From contig JAMQHL010000013.1 of NCBI GenBank assembly GCA_025993795.1, forward strand, positions 1 through 64,000: a stretch of DNA of 64,000 nt, in the 5' to 3' direction. Shown one piece after another: positions 43,995 to 52,101 of the stretch. The notes below the pieces were generated by a model. The model worked only from the letters and a program-made list of their open reading frames with translations, had not been told where the DNA came from and searched no databases. Position 1 is the first letter of the stretch. The number at the start of each line of letters is the position of its first letter. This stretch comes from Planctomycetota bacterium (GTDB taxonomy: Bacteria; Planctomycetota; UBA8742; UBA2392). The translations under genes and the position numbers were made by a program.

Positions 43995-44045
43995 TGAACC
44001 ATCCCGTCTGTATATTGGGCCTGCTCAACTTCCTGAAGAAAACAC

Positions 44046-44075
44046 TTGTAGACAGACTTGTCTAGTTGGTATATT
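44046..44075 (+). promoter_or_regulatory. Promoter of the TetR gene with operator in the spacer
   Basis: TTGTAG (44046-44051), an 18-base spacer and TATATT (44070-44075) form a promoter. The -10 ends six bases before ATG 44082, so the mRNA would be leaderless. The spacer contains the operator palindrome. Confidence 0.6.
44049..44064. promoter_or_regulatory. TetR-type operator 1 (TAGACA-N4-TGTCTA)
   Basis: This is a perfect six-base inverted repeat with a core AGAC-TT-GTCT. It sits between the divergent ubiX and TetR genes, inside the TetR promoter, so autoregulation and control of ubiX are likely. Confidence 0.65.
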
Positions 44076-44081
44076 GCGCCC

Positions 44082-44672
44082 ATGAAGACCGCCGTTGAAA
44101 AGCTCAGTGTCCGCAACCGCCTGCTCGAAACCGCAAACCGACTGTTCTACGAGCATGGGTACAACGCCACGGGCATCAACGAGGTCATCAAGGAAGCCGG
44201 CATTGCCAAGGCCAGTTTTTATCACCACTTCAAGACCAAAGAAGACCTGTTGATCGTGACGCTGGAGCAACGACACGATCGCATGATGACAGAAGTACGC
44301 GCCGTGACCAGTGGCGGGAATACCCCTGGGCAGAAGATCGCCCGGATGTTTGAGTGGCTTGGAACCCAGTGTTCATGCGGTTCCAAGGCCAAGGGCTGCG
44401 CCTACCTGAACATGGTAAGCGAGTTCCGTGACGCGGGGTGCAAGGTGCGCGAGGTGGTTCGCTGGCACAAGAACACGTTTCGCAAGTACCTGCAGGAATT
44501 GATCACCGCCCACTACCGTGGCACGGGCAAGCCTGAGGAAGAGCTGGAGTGCACGGCAGACGAGCTTTACCTGTTGGTAGAGGCTATTTTTGCGGCTTCG
44601 CCGGTGCATCAGTGTACGTGGGTGGCCGAGGCAGCATTTCGGATTGCAAATGACCGGTTCAAGTTGGTTTAG
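44082..44672 (+). CDS. TetR/AcrR-family transcriptional regulator
   Basis: This is a 196-residue repressor. Residues about 12-58 are the TetR helix-turn-helix (RNRLLETANRLFYEHGYNAT, then INEVIKEAGIAKASFYHHFK). The ligand domain has three Cys close together (TQCSCGSKAKGC, about 96-107) that might respond to oxidants or metal. A dimeric repressor of its own promoter and of neighbours is expected. ATG 44082 is chosen because the -10 box lies six bases upstream; ATG 44058 falls within the operator. Confidence 0.92.
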   Translation: MKTAVEKLSVRNRLLETANRLFYEHGYNATGINEVIKEAGIAKASFYHHFKTKEDLLIVTLEQRHDRMMTEVRAVTSGGNTPGQKIARMFEWLGTQCSCGSKAKGCAYLNMVSEFRDAGCKVREVVRWHKNTFRKYLQELITAHYRGTGKPEEELECTADELYLLVEAIFAASPVHQCTWVAEAAFRIANDRFKLV

Positions 44673-44695
44673 ATTGTTTTTTTAGTACTGACAAA

Positions 44696-44709
44696 ACAGA
44701 CCAGTCTGT
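44696..44709. promoter_or_regulatory. TetR-type operator 2 (ACAGAC-CA-GTCTGT)
   Basis: This perfect 14-base palindrome lies in front of the ECF sigma gene. It shares the AGAC-N2-GTCT core and flanking AC with operator 1, so the same TetR protein probably binds here. Confidence 0.6.
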
Positions 44710-44790
44710 CCAAATCGCACAGAGATAATGAGCCAGACTTTCGCAACAAGAGGAGCGGGAAGTCCCGCAATTCGAGAAAAGGGGAGAGCC

Positions 44791-45366
44791 ATGGCAGCGC
44801 ATAACGAGCTCAGGCAGCGCTTCGAGACGGAAGCTCTTCCGCTCATGCAGGAGATGTTCGCACAGGCCTACCACCTCACGCGCAACCGCGCCGACGCGGA
44901 AGACCTGGTGCAGGAGACCTACATTCGGGGGTTGCGCAAGTTCACGCAGTACCAGCAGGGCACGAACCTGAAAGCCTGGCTGGGGCGAATTCTGTTCAAC
45001 CAGTTCATCAACGAGTACCGACGCAAGAAGCGTCGCGTGAAGTCGGTCTTCGTCGAAGGCGTCGAGAACATGGCCGGCGTGATGGATGTGCCGGAGAATG
45101 ACGACCGCCTGCCCGGTATGAGTGCGACAGTCATCGCCCGGGACGAGCGCTTTCTCGAAAACCTCGACCAGGACCTGAAAGCCGGCCTGCAGGAAATGGA
45201 CGAGCGCTACCGTGATGTGCTGCTGCTCAACACTGTCGGCGAGCTCAGTTACAAAGACATCGCCAGCCGCCTGAAGCTGCCGATCGGGACCGTCATGAGC
45301 CGGCTGCACCGGGCCAAGGCATTCCTGCGCGGCAAGTTCGGTGCCGTGACGCGCCAGACGGCATAA
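44791..45366 (+). CDS. ECF-type RNA polymerase sigma factor
   Basis: This 191-residue protein has region 2 (about 10-85: FAQAYHLTRNRADAEDLVQETY, which binds core and -10 DNA). It has region 4 (about 125-180: YRDVLLLNTVGELSYKDIASRLKLPIGTVMSRLHRAK, the -35-binding helix-turn-helix). Regions 1 and 3 are absent, as in ECF factors. No adjacent anti-sigma gene is seen. ATG 44791 has GGGGAGAG upstream and is preferred over ATG 44728. Expression is probably controlled by the TetR protein through operator 2. Confidence 0.92.
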   Translation: MAAHNELRQRFETEALPLMQEMFAQAYHLTRNRADAEDLVQETYIRGLRKFTQYQQGTNLKAWLGRILFNQFINEYRRKKRRVKSVFVEGVENMAGVMDVPENDDRLPGMSATVIARDERFLENLDQDLKAGLQEMDERYRDVLLLNTVGELSYKDIASRLKLPIGTVMSRLHRAKAFLRGKFGAVTRQTA

Positions 45367-45398
45367 CCAGCGCCGGTGGCCCCCACCAGTCTCACCAG

Positions 45399-45424
45399 CC
45401 ACCCCGACCGCCAGGTCGGGGTGG
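45399..45424 (+). terminator. Intrinsic terminator after the ECF sigma gene
   Basis: CCACCCCGACC pairs with GGTCGGGGTGG (11 base pairs) over a GCCA loop, followed by TCTCCTTT. It separates the sigma gene from glmU. Confidence 0.75.
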
Positions 45425-45495
45425 TCTCCTTTGCTGCGGGGTTGCCCCGCATGCCTGTACGGATATGCTCGCAGGGCATCCTACCCGAGGCCGCC

Positions 45496-46764
45496 ATGCC
45501 GCAGCGTCCGCTGAAAGTCGTGATCCTTGCCGCGGGCAAGAGCACACGGATGAAGTCGGATACACCCAAGGTACTGCACAAGCTCGCGGGCGTGCCGATG
45601 CTTCAATGGGTCCTCGACCAGGCCGCGGCCCTCAACACTGTCGAAACGATGGTCGTCGTCGGTTTTGGCGGCGAGCAGGTCAAGGAACAGTTCAGCCACC
45701 ACCGCGCGCTCAAGTGGGTCACGCAAGAGCCGCAGCTTGGTACCGGCCACGCCGTCATGCAGTGCCGAGAACTGCTGGCTGATCACAAGGGTGACGTGGC
45801 AATCCTGTGCGGCGATGTGCCGTTGCTGCGCGCGCGCACGCTGAACGACCTGCGCGAAACCCACGCCGTGAAGAAGTCCGCCTGCACCGTGATGACCGCG
45901 CGCGTGCCTGACCCGCGCGGCTACGGCCGCATCCAGCGCGACAAGAAGGGCCACGTCACCCGCATCGTCGAGCAGAAGGACCTGCAGCCCGCTGAAGACA
46001 CCAACGAAATCAATACCGGCACCTACATCTTTGACGCGCCGGAGCTGTTGAAGCGGCTTGACCGGCTGAAAGCCGACAACGCGCAATCCGAGTACTACCT
46101 GACCGACGTGGTGCAGATGCTCGTGGCGGCGGGCAAGAAGGTCCGGGCCAGCGTGGTGGCCGACCATGCCGAAACACTTGGCATCAACGACCGCAAACAG
46201 CTCGCAATTGCCGAGCGTCGGGCACGCCGCCGCATCTGCGAGTTCCTGATGGTCGAGATGGGCGTGACGATTACCGACCCGCGCACCACCTACATTGAAG
46301 CCGGCGTGCAGATCGGCCGCGACACGGTGATTTACCCGTGCAGTGTGATCCGCACCGGCGTCGAAATCGGCAAGCGCTGTGAAATCGGCCCGTTTGCCCA
46401 TATCCGGGGCGGGACGCGGCTGTTCGACGGCTGCAAGGTCGGCGCATTTGTCGAAACCAAGAACGCGGTGTTCGACGAAGGCGCCAAGGCAGGCCACCTG
46501 GCCTACCTGGGCGACGTGAGCATCGGCAAGAAGGCCAACATCGGCGCGGGCACGATTGTCGCGAACTATGACGGCGAAGAAAAGCACCACACCAGCATCG
46601 GCGACAACGCGTTTATCGGGTGCGGCACTGTGCTGGTGGCGCCGGTGCGCGTGGGCAAGAACGCCCAGACCGGGGCCAACACCGTCGTGCCCAAGGGCAA
46701 AGACGTTCCGGAAAACACAGTGGTCGTGGGCGCCCCCGCCCGCGAGTTGAAGAAGAGGGGCTGA
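45496..46764 (+). CDS. glmU: Bifunctional UDP-GlcNAc pyrophosphorylase / GlcN-1-P acetyltransferase
   Basis: This 422-residue enzyme makes UDP-GlcNAc for peptidoglycan. The uridyltransferase half shows LAAGKSTRMKSDTPKVLH, GTGHAV and CGDVPLL. The acetyltransferase half is a left-handed beta helix of hexapeptide repeats, including NAVFDEGAKAGHLAYLGD and NIGAGTIVANYDG. It is shorter than typical GlmU (about 455), mainly at the C-terminus. GAGG lies six bases before ATG 45496. prs follows four bases after the stop, a common pairing. Confidence 0.95.
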   Translation: MPQRPLKVVILAAGKSTRMKSDTPKVLHKLAGVPMLQWVLDQAAALNTVETMVVVGFGGEQVKEQFSHHRALKWVTQEPQLGTGHAVMQCRELLADHKGDVAILCGDVPLLRARTLNDLRETHAVKKSACTVMTARVPDPRGYGRIQRDKKGHVTRIVEQKDLQPAEDTNEINTGTYIFDAPELLKRLDRLKADNAQSEYYLTDVVQMLVAAGKKVRASVVADHAETLGINDRKQLAIAERRARRRICEFLMVEMGVTITDPRTTYIEAGVQIGRDTVIYPCSVIRTGVEIGKRCEIGPFAHIRGGTRLFDGCKVGAFVETKNAVFDEGAKAGHLAYLGDVSIGKKANIGAGTIVANYDGEEKHHTSIGDNAFIGCGTVLVAPVRVGKNAQTGANTVVPKGKDVPENTVVVGAPARELKKRG

Positions 46765-46767
46765 CCC

Positions 46768-47721
46768 ATGCGCACCAAGGGCTTGAAGATCTTTGCAGGC
46801 AACAGCAACCGCAAACTGGCCGAGTCGATCAGCAAGATCCTCGAAGTGCCGCTGGGGCATGCGCGCATCGAAAAGTTTCCTGACGGTGAAGTGGACGTAA
46901 AGATCGAAGAAGACATCCGCGGCGTTGATTGCTTTTTCGTCCAGAGCACCAGCCCGCCGGTCAACGACAACCTGGTCGAGATGCTGCTGTTCGCCGACGC
47001 AGCCAAGCGCGCCAGTGCTGACCGCATCACCGCCGTGGTCCCCTACTACGGTTACGCCCGCAAAGACCGCAAAGACGAAGGCCGGGTGCCGATCAGCGCC
47101 AAGCTGGTCGCCAACTGCATCGTGACGGCGGGCTATGACCGCGTGCTGACCATGGACCTGCACGCTGCACAGATCCAAGGCTTCTTTGACATCCCGGTCG
47201 ATCACCTGTACGCGGCGCCGATCATCAACGAGTACTTCCAGAACCTGAAGAACCGGCTGAACATCCAGAACCTCACGATCGTGGCACCCGACGTCGGCCG
47301 CTCAAAGGTCGCGCGCGGGTACAGCAAGCGCCTGAACGCGGGGCTGGCCATCGTGGACAAGCGGCGCGTCTCGGGCGAAGAAACCGAAGTGCTCGACATG
47401 ATCGGCAAAGTGGACGGCCAGGTCTGCGTGCTGATTGACGACATGATCGCCACCGGCGGCAGCATCGTTGACGCCGCAAAGGCCTGTCTCAAGTTCGGTG
47501 CCAAAGAGGTCTATACCAGCTGCACACACGCCCTGTTCTGCGGCCCAGCCGTTGACCGCCTGCGCAAGGCGCCGATCAAGGAGTGCGTGGTGACCGACAC
47601 CGTGCCTGTGGACGGCAAGGAGTTCGAGCAGTTGAAGGTACTCAGCGTCGCGGACCTGCTGGCCAAGGCCATCCGCAACATCCACTTCAATGAATCGGTA
47701 AGCCTGCTGTTCAGGGGCTGA
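46768..47721 (+). CDS. prs: Ribose-phosphate pyrophosphokinase
   Basis: This 317-residue enzyme makes PRPP from ribose 5-phosphate and ATP. It starts KIFAGNSNRKLAESISKIL, the class I signature. DLHAAQIQGFFDIPVDHL and VAPDVGRSKVARGYSKRL follow. The PRPP/ribose loop is DDMIATGGSI. The C-terminus SRNIHFNESVSLLFRG-like tail (IRNIHFNESVSLLFRG) is normal. It is in a cluster with glmU and, further on, rplY. Confidence 0.97.
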   Translation: MRTKGLKIFAGNSNRKLAESISKILEVPLGHARIEKFPDGEVDVKIEEDIRGVDCFFVQSTSPPVNDNLVEMLLFADAAKRASADRITAVVPYYGYARKDRKDEGRVPISAKLVANCIVTAGYDRVLTMDLHAAQIQGFFDIPVDHLYAAPIINEYFQNLKNRLNIQNLTIVAPDVGRSKVARGYSKRLNAGLAIVDKRRVSGEETEVLDMIGKVDGQVCVLIDDMIATGGSIVDAAKACLKFGAKEVYTSCTHALFCGPAVDRLRKAPIKECVVTDTVPVDGKEFEQLKVLSVADLLAKAIRNIHFNESVSLLFRG

Positions 47722-47763
47722 CCAGCCAGACTGGCCGCCTGCAGCAGGCTCAGCTCTACTCGG

Positions 47764-48041
47764 GGCTGGGCGACATTCGAGGTCCGCTTCAGCGCCCAGT
47801 CGGCGGGCCTGTGGCTGCCGCGATCACCTTCAGCCACACCGACTCAGCCACCGCAGACCCGTTCGTCATCAACGTCACCGGCGTTTCCGCGGGAACGAAC
47901 CAGGCAGGTTCAGGGGCGGGCAACACCGCCCGGGGCGGCGGCTGCGCCACACTTGCAGGCACCGGGGGAATGTGGCTGCTGGCCTTGCCCGCGATGAACT
48001 GGCTGCGACGCAGGCGGGGGACTCGCGCAAACCAGGCATAG
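47764..48041 (+). pseudogene. Remnant of an ASH/HYDIN-like surface protein with C-terminal sorting signal
   Basis: The frame at 47773 reads TFEVRFSAQSAGL; the next frame at 47811 continues VAAAITFSHTDSATADPFVI then NVTGV. Joined, these make a typical ASH/choice-of-anchor-like beta-sandwich ending, split by a one-base deletion near 47810. The tail has GGGC, a hydrophobic helix (MWLLALPAMNWL) and an Arg cluster (RRRR). This looks like a MYXO-CTERM-type anchoring signal. Nothing upstream encodes the rest, so it is a decayed 3' fragment. Confidence 0.6.
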
Positions 48042-48155
48042 GCCGCGCAGGCAAAACCCGCTTTCTACCGTGAGTCACGATCGAATCGGCGTACTAGAAG
48101 TGGGCTTGCTGCCCGCCGGTTCTATATTGGCGGGCCCTTTTCCGGAGACCTGCAG

Positions 48156-49889
48156 ATGAACCGACTAATCGCGTTGCTTGCCGTTCTGGCACTGGTTGCC
48201 ACCGCCTTGGTCACCGCGCAGGACGGCGGCAAGACCAGCTCAGATGCGCCGGCGCCTTGTGACTACCTGATCATTTGCGCGGACGGCCTGAAGGCCTCGG
48301 CCGATGACTGGGCCGCGTACCGCAAGGCCAACGGCCGCAACCCCAAGGTCGTCACATTAACGGAAATCGCCAAAGCTGCCGAGGTCGATAAGGCCGGCAT
48401 GGTCGAGATCAAGCAGCACATTGAGACGGCCGCAAAGGCCACCAGCGACCCCATGACCGGTTTTCAAGTGCTGCTGATCGGCGACTGCCCGAATGAAGAT
48501 GCCACAAGCCACGATGCGAAGACCGAGATTCCGTGGTTCCTGACGCGCCAGATGGACTCCAACCCGACCGAGCAGCGCCGCAAGCGTGTCCCCACCGACA
48601 ACTTCTACGCCGATATCGACAACGACGAGAACAACCTGCCCGAGTTCGCCATCGGCCGCATCCCCGCCCGCACCAACGAACAGGTGCAATTGGCGCTGAA
48701 GAAGGTCAAGGCGTACGAAACATCGGGCGAAGGCGAATGGCTGCGCAACCTGACGTTCTTTGCCGGGGAAGGGCGCTTTGGCGAACAGGTAGACCGCATG
48801 CTTGAGGGCCTGTTCACGAAGTTTGCCGAGCAGACGATCGACCCCAAATACACAGTGCGCATGACATACGCCAACATCAACAGCAGCTATGCCTACGTGC
48901 CTCGTCTGTTCAGCGACAAGGTCATCGAGGAAGCCAACGCCGGCGCGCTGATGCTGGTGTACATAGGCCACGGCAGCTACGACCGCCTCGACAACATGTA
49001 CGTCGAAAAGACGCGCTACCCGATCCTGCTGGGCGAAGACGTTGCCAAGTTCAACATTCCTGACGGAAAACTGCCGGTCATGCTGATCGTCGCCTGCCAG
49101 ACCGGGTACATGGACCACCCGCAGGGCAGCCTGTGCGAGCGCATCTGTTTTGCCGAAAAGGCGCCCGTGGCCGTGGTCGCCAGCAGCCGCGACAGTCACC
49201 CCTACAGCAACACCCTGCTGCAGAAGGCGATGGTCGGCGAGATTATTGCCAATCGCCGCGGAACACTGGGCGAGGCCCTCATGCGCGCCAAGCGCGAGTT
49301 GATCCTGGCCGAAGACCCCGACCGCGGCCAGCTTGAGTTCATGGCGCGCTTTATCATACCGAAGAAGGATGAGCGCGACGCGTTGAACCGCAGCCACATC
49401 AGCATGTACAACCTGACCGGCGACCCCGGCCTGCGCCTGCGCTACCCCAGCCTGCAAGCCGAAAAGCTGTCGGACGCAACCTGGAACGCCGAGAAGGGGT
49501 TCGCGCACATCAAGGTGCACGCCCCGCAGTTCGGGGCAGACAACAAGGAGCTCGTGTGGGAATGCAGCGTTGAAGTGCTGCGCAGCAAGATCCCCGGCGA
49601 GTTGAAGACCTTCGATGCCGCTGACCTGGCATCTGGCGATGCCAAGAAGGTCAAAGCCGCAGAAGAAGCAATTGCCGCCAACCACGCGATCAGCAACAAC
49701 AAGCGCGTAGCAGCGATGAAGCTGACCCACATCGGCGTTTCCAAGGGCAGCGGAATCGTTGAGCAACATTTCGAGGGAAAACCCGAGCCAGCCCTTGCAC
49801 CCGGTGATTACATTCTCAAACTCTCCGCCCGCGATTCGGAAGGCAAGGCCTACGGCTTCACCTCTCTGGCGCTGACGGTTAAGAAGTAG
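48156..49889 (+). CDS. Gingipain-like C25-family cysteine peptidase (exported)
   Basis: This 577-residue protein has a signal peptide ending near VTAQ (residue 22). The catalytic core (about 100-420) has YIGHGS with His272 and IVACQTG with Cys314, the His-Cys dyad spacing of the caspase/gingipain clan. Context phrases match family C25, such as RVPTDNFYADIDND (about 144-157). The C-terminal part (about 430-577) is a beta-sandwich-like tail ending in TSLALTVKK. It lacks the large haemagglutinin repeats and T9SS tail of Porphyromonas gingipains. GGAG precedes the ATG. It interrupts the prs-rplY housekeeping string. Confidence 0.8.
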   Translation: MNRLIALLAVLALVATALVTAQDGGKTSSDAPAPCDYLIICADGLKASADDWAAYRKANGRNPKVVTLTEIAKAAEVDKAGMVEIKQHIETAAKATSDPMTGFQVLLIGDCPNEDATSHDAKTEIPWFLTRQMDSNPTEQRRKRVPTDNFYADIDNDENNLPEFAIGRIPARTNEQVQLALKKVKAYETSGEGEWLRNLTFFAGEGRFGEQVDRMLEGLFTKFAEQTIDPKYTVRMTYANINSSYAYVPRLFSDKVIEEANAGALMLVYIGHGSYDRLDNMYVEKTRYPILLGEDVAKFNIPDGKLPVMLIVACQTGYMDHPQGSLCERICFAEKAPVAVVASSRDSHPYSNTLLQKAMVGEIIANRRGTLGEALMRAKRELILAEDPDRGQLEFMARFIIPKKDERDALNRSHISMYNLTGDPGLRLRYPSLQAEKLSDATWNAEKGFAHIKVHAPQFGADNKELVWECSVEVLRSKIPGELKTFDAADLASGDAKKVKAAEEAIAANHAISNNKRVAAMKLTHIGVSKGSGIVEQHFEGKPEPALAPGDYILKLSARDSEGKAYGFTSLALTVKK

Positions 49890-49912
49890 CAACGCAAAAG
49901 ACAACTATGAAA

Positions 49913-49929
49913 CCCCGGCATCACCGGGG
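49913..49929 (+). terminator. Hairpin downstream of the peptidase gene
   Basis: CCCCGG pairs with CCGGGG over a five-base loop, 24 bases past the peptidase stop. No T-tract follows, so it may be a weak terminator or part of the rplY leader. Confidence 0.35.
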
Positions 49930-50009
49930 CACAGGGAACGAACCCAGGGGCAGGCCAAGCCGGCGCGTGATCCGGTCCGCAGGCCCGGGGGTCCAATACC
50001 GAGGACACC

Positions 50010-50693
50010 ATGAAGATCCCGGCTTTGAAGGCCGAACGCCGCGCTGTCAGCGGCACAAAGGCCATGCGCAAGGCGCGCACAGAAGGACGGATGCCCGGCG
50101 TGCTGTATGGCCGCGGCAAAGAGAACCAGAACCTTCTGTTTTCATCCAAGGACATCCAGTTGCTGGTCCATGATGCGGCCCACGTCGTGAAGCTCGAGAT
50201 GGGCGGTGAAGAGCAGTACGCGCTGATGCGCGCGCTGCAACGCGACTTTCTGGGCGACGAAATCCAGCACATCGACTTTGTGCGCATCGAGCTTTCCGAC
50301 AAGGTTCGCCTGCGCATTCCGCTGACTTTCCGGGGCACGCCCAAGGGCGCAACCCACGGCGGCATGCTTGAAGTCAGCCATGGCGACGTCGAAGTACACT
50401 GCCCCGCCGACCGCATTCCCAAAGACATCGAAGTCGAGGTCACGAACCTGGACGTCGGCGACGCGGTCCACTTTGGTGAACTGAAGCTGCCCGAAGGTGC
50501 AGAGCTTGTGCCGAAGGCGACGCTGGTTGTCGTCAAGTGCGCACACGCCCGCCGCGCCGAGGAAGACCTGGTGCCGGCAGTCGGTGCTGCGGCAGCAGTG
50601 CCGTCGGCCACAGGTGCACCGGCCGCAGCGGCAGCAGCACCCGCAGCAGGCAAGGAAGCTGCCAAGGGCGGTGGCAAGGAAGCCAAGAAGTAA
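50010..50693 (+). CDS. rplY: Large-subunit ribosomal protein bL25 (CTC form)
   Basis: This 227-residue protein is the long CTC form. It has an N-terminal 5S rRNA-binding L25 domain (about 1-95, with AMRKARTEGRMPGVLYGRGKE) and a C-terminal TL5-type beta domain (about 100-185, RIPLTFRGTPKGATHGGMLE). The tail (about 190-227) is low-complexity Ala/Gly/Lys, ending GGKEAKK. GAGG before the ATG fits. Order rplY-rpsF-ssb-rpsR-rplI is conserved, but pth, often next to rplY, is absent. Confidence 0.95.
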   Translation: MKIPALKAERRAVSGTKAMRKARTEGRMPGVLYGRGKENQNLLFSSKDIQLLVHDAAHVVKLEMGGEEQYALMRALQRDFLGDEIQHIDFVRIELSDKVRLRIPLTFRGTPKGATHGGMLEVSHGDVEVHCPADRIPKDIEVEVTNLDVGDAVHFGELKLPEGAELVPKATLVVVKCAHARRAEEDLVPAVGAAAAVPSATGAPAAAAAAPAAGKEAAKGGGKEAKK

Positions 50694-50779
50694 CTTACGA
50701 AACCCCTCCCGGCGTGCACCCCGGGTGCGCTGGGCGTTCAGACCGAGGGGGTATCTTTTCTTCCGGACAAGGAACTGAC

Positions 50780-51211
50780 ATGGCATCTGAGACAGGACAG
50801 AGCCTCTATGAGGGGCTGTTCATCGTGGACCCCGGGTTCGCGAACAAAGACACTGAGGGCGCAATCGAGCTGTGCAGCTCGGTGCTTGCCAAGCACAAGG
50901 CCACGGTCATCCGTGCCGAGCTTTGGGCAGAGCAGCGCCTGGCCTACGAGGTGCGCAAGAACAAACGCGGCGCCTACATACTGGTCGCGTTCAAGGTTGA
51001 CTCGCTGAAGATGCAGGAGATTGAGCTGGAGTGCCGCCTGACAGAGCGCATCCTGCGCTACCTGTTTGTCAACCGCGACGGCGTTCCGATTGAGAAGTGG
51101 TTCAACCGGTACGAGACCCCAAAGGGCGGGCGCAAAGAAGCAGAAGCAGAGATCGAGATCGAGGTCGATGCGGACGGCGTAGAGGAAAAGGCCGGCGCTC
51201 GCGGCAAGTAG
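50780..51211 (+). CDS. rpsF: Small-subunit ribosomal protein bS6
   Basis: This 143-residue protein has the ferredoxin-like S6 fold. YEGLFIVDPGFANK opens it, LAYEVRKNKRGAYILVAFKV is the central strand pair and RLTERILRYLFVN the last helix. The C-terminal extension (about 115-143) is acidic, rich in Glu, a feature of many S6 proteins. AAGGA precedes ATG 50780; the longer frame overlaps rplY and is not used. S6 pairs with S18, encoded two genes downstream. Confidence 0.95.
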   Translation: MASETGQSLYEGLFIVDPGFANKDTEGAIELCSSVLAKHKATVIRAELWAEQRLAYEVRKNKRGAYILVAFKVDSLKMQEIELECRLTERILRYLFVNRDGVPIEKWFNRYETPKGGRKEAEAEIEIEVDADGVEEKAGARGK

Positions 51212-51256
51212 CAACTGGCAGAGACGCCGCCATGCGGCAAACGACGGACGGGCAAC

Positions 51257-51742
51257 ATGATCACACTGAACAAGGTTTTTCTCGTGGGCAACCTCGCCCG
51301 CGATCCGGACTTGCGCCACACGCCTTCCGGCACCCCGGTGACGGAGTTTCGGCTTGCGGTGAGCGACAGCTACACCACAAGTGCCGGGGACAAGCACGAC
51401 CGCACCTGCTTCATCGATGTGGTGAGCTGGCGCAAACTGGCCGAGAGCTGTGCCGAGTACCTGAAAAAGGGCTCGCCGGTTTTCGTGGAAGGCCGTCTTG
51501 AGCAGGACACCTGGACGACCGGCGAGGGACAGCGCCGCTCTCGCATTCGCGTGGTGGCCTATTCCGTCCAGTTCATCCGTCGTGAAGTCGAACGCAGCGC
51601 CTCGGGCCGCCACATCCATGTCGTGGAAAAGGGCGGAAACACCATCCGCGACATTGACGACGGCGACGACCTGGCGGAGCCGCCGGTGCGCGAAGACACC
51701 GGCCATAACGTTGAAGACGTTGGCGACGACGTGACCCTTTAG
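51257..51742 (+). CDS. ssb: Single-stranded DNA-binding protein
   Basis: This 161-residue protein starts with an OB fold (about 1-110: NKVFLVGNLARDPDLRHTPSGTPVTEFRLAVSD, then WRKLAESCAEYLKKGSPVFVEGRL). The tail is acidic (DDGDDLAEPPVREDTG). The extreme C-terminus ends VGDDVTL rather than the usual DDDIPF, so the partner-docking phenylalanine is missing. It protects single-stranded DNA in replication and repair. It lies between rpsF and rpsR, the common position. Confidence 0.93.
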   Translation: MITLNKVFLVGNLARDPDLRHTPSGTPVTEFRLAVSDSYTTSAGDKHDRTCFIDVVSWRKLAESCAEYLKKGSPVFVEGRLEQDTWTTGEGQRRSRIRVVAYSVQFIRREVERSASGRHIHVVEKGGNTIRDIDDGDDLAEPPVREDTGHNVEDVGDDVTL

Positions 51743-51782
51743 AGAACACAACCGCGGGCATTGGCCCGCTTAAGGAACGACC

Positions 51783-52049
51783 ATGGGAAAGATCCGCATC
51801 AACAAGACCAAGCTGAAAAAGAAAAAGAAGAAGTCGCGCAACATCACACCCTCGCAAAGCAAGCTCACCAAAGACCAGAAGATCTTTCTGGACTACAAAG
51901 ACGTCGACACGCTCAGCAAGTTCGTGTCGGGCATGGGCAAGATCCTGCCGCGCAAGCGTACAGGCGCCACCCACGCCGAGCAGGGCCTGATTCGCGATGC
52001 CGTGAAACTCGCCCGCTTCATGGCCCTGTTGCCCTTCGTGAGCAAGTAA
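51783..52049 (+). CDS. rpsR: Small-subunit ribosomal protein bS18
   Basis: This 88-residue protein has a very basic N-terminus (a run of six lysines at 12-17 after KTK). The S18 core follows: DQKIFLDYKDVDTLSKFVS, then ILPRKRTGATHAEQGLIRDAVKLARFMALLPFV. The TGxxxxxQ and ARxMALLPF motifs are diagnostic. AAGGA precedes the ATG. It binds S6 in the small-subunit platform. It is complete despite its small size. Confidence 0.95.
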   Translation: MGKIRINKTKLKKKKKKSRNITPSQSKLTKDQKIFLDYKDVDTLSKFVSGMGKILPRKRTGATHAEQGLIRDAVKLARFMALLPFVSK

Positions 52050-52101
52050 AACCGCCTTCGCGCCGGGTCACGTTCCGGCTGCGTCGGCAAGGAGAGAGAA
52101 C

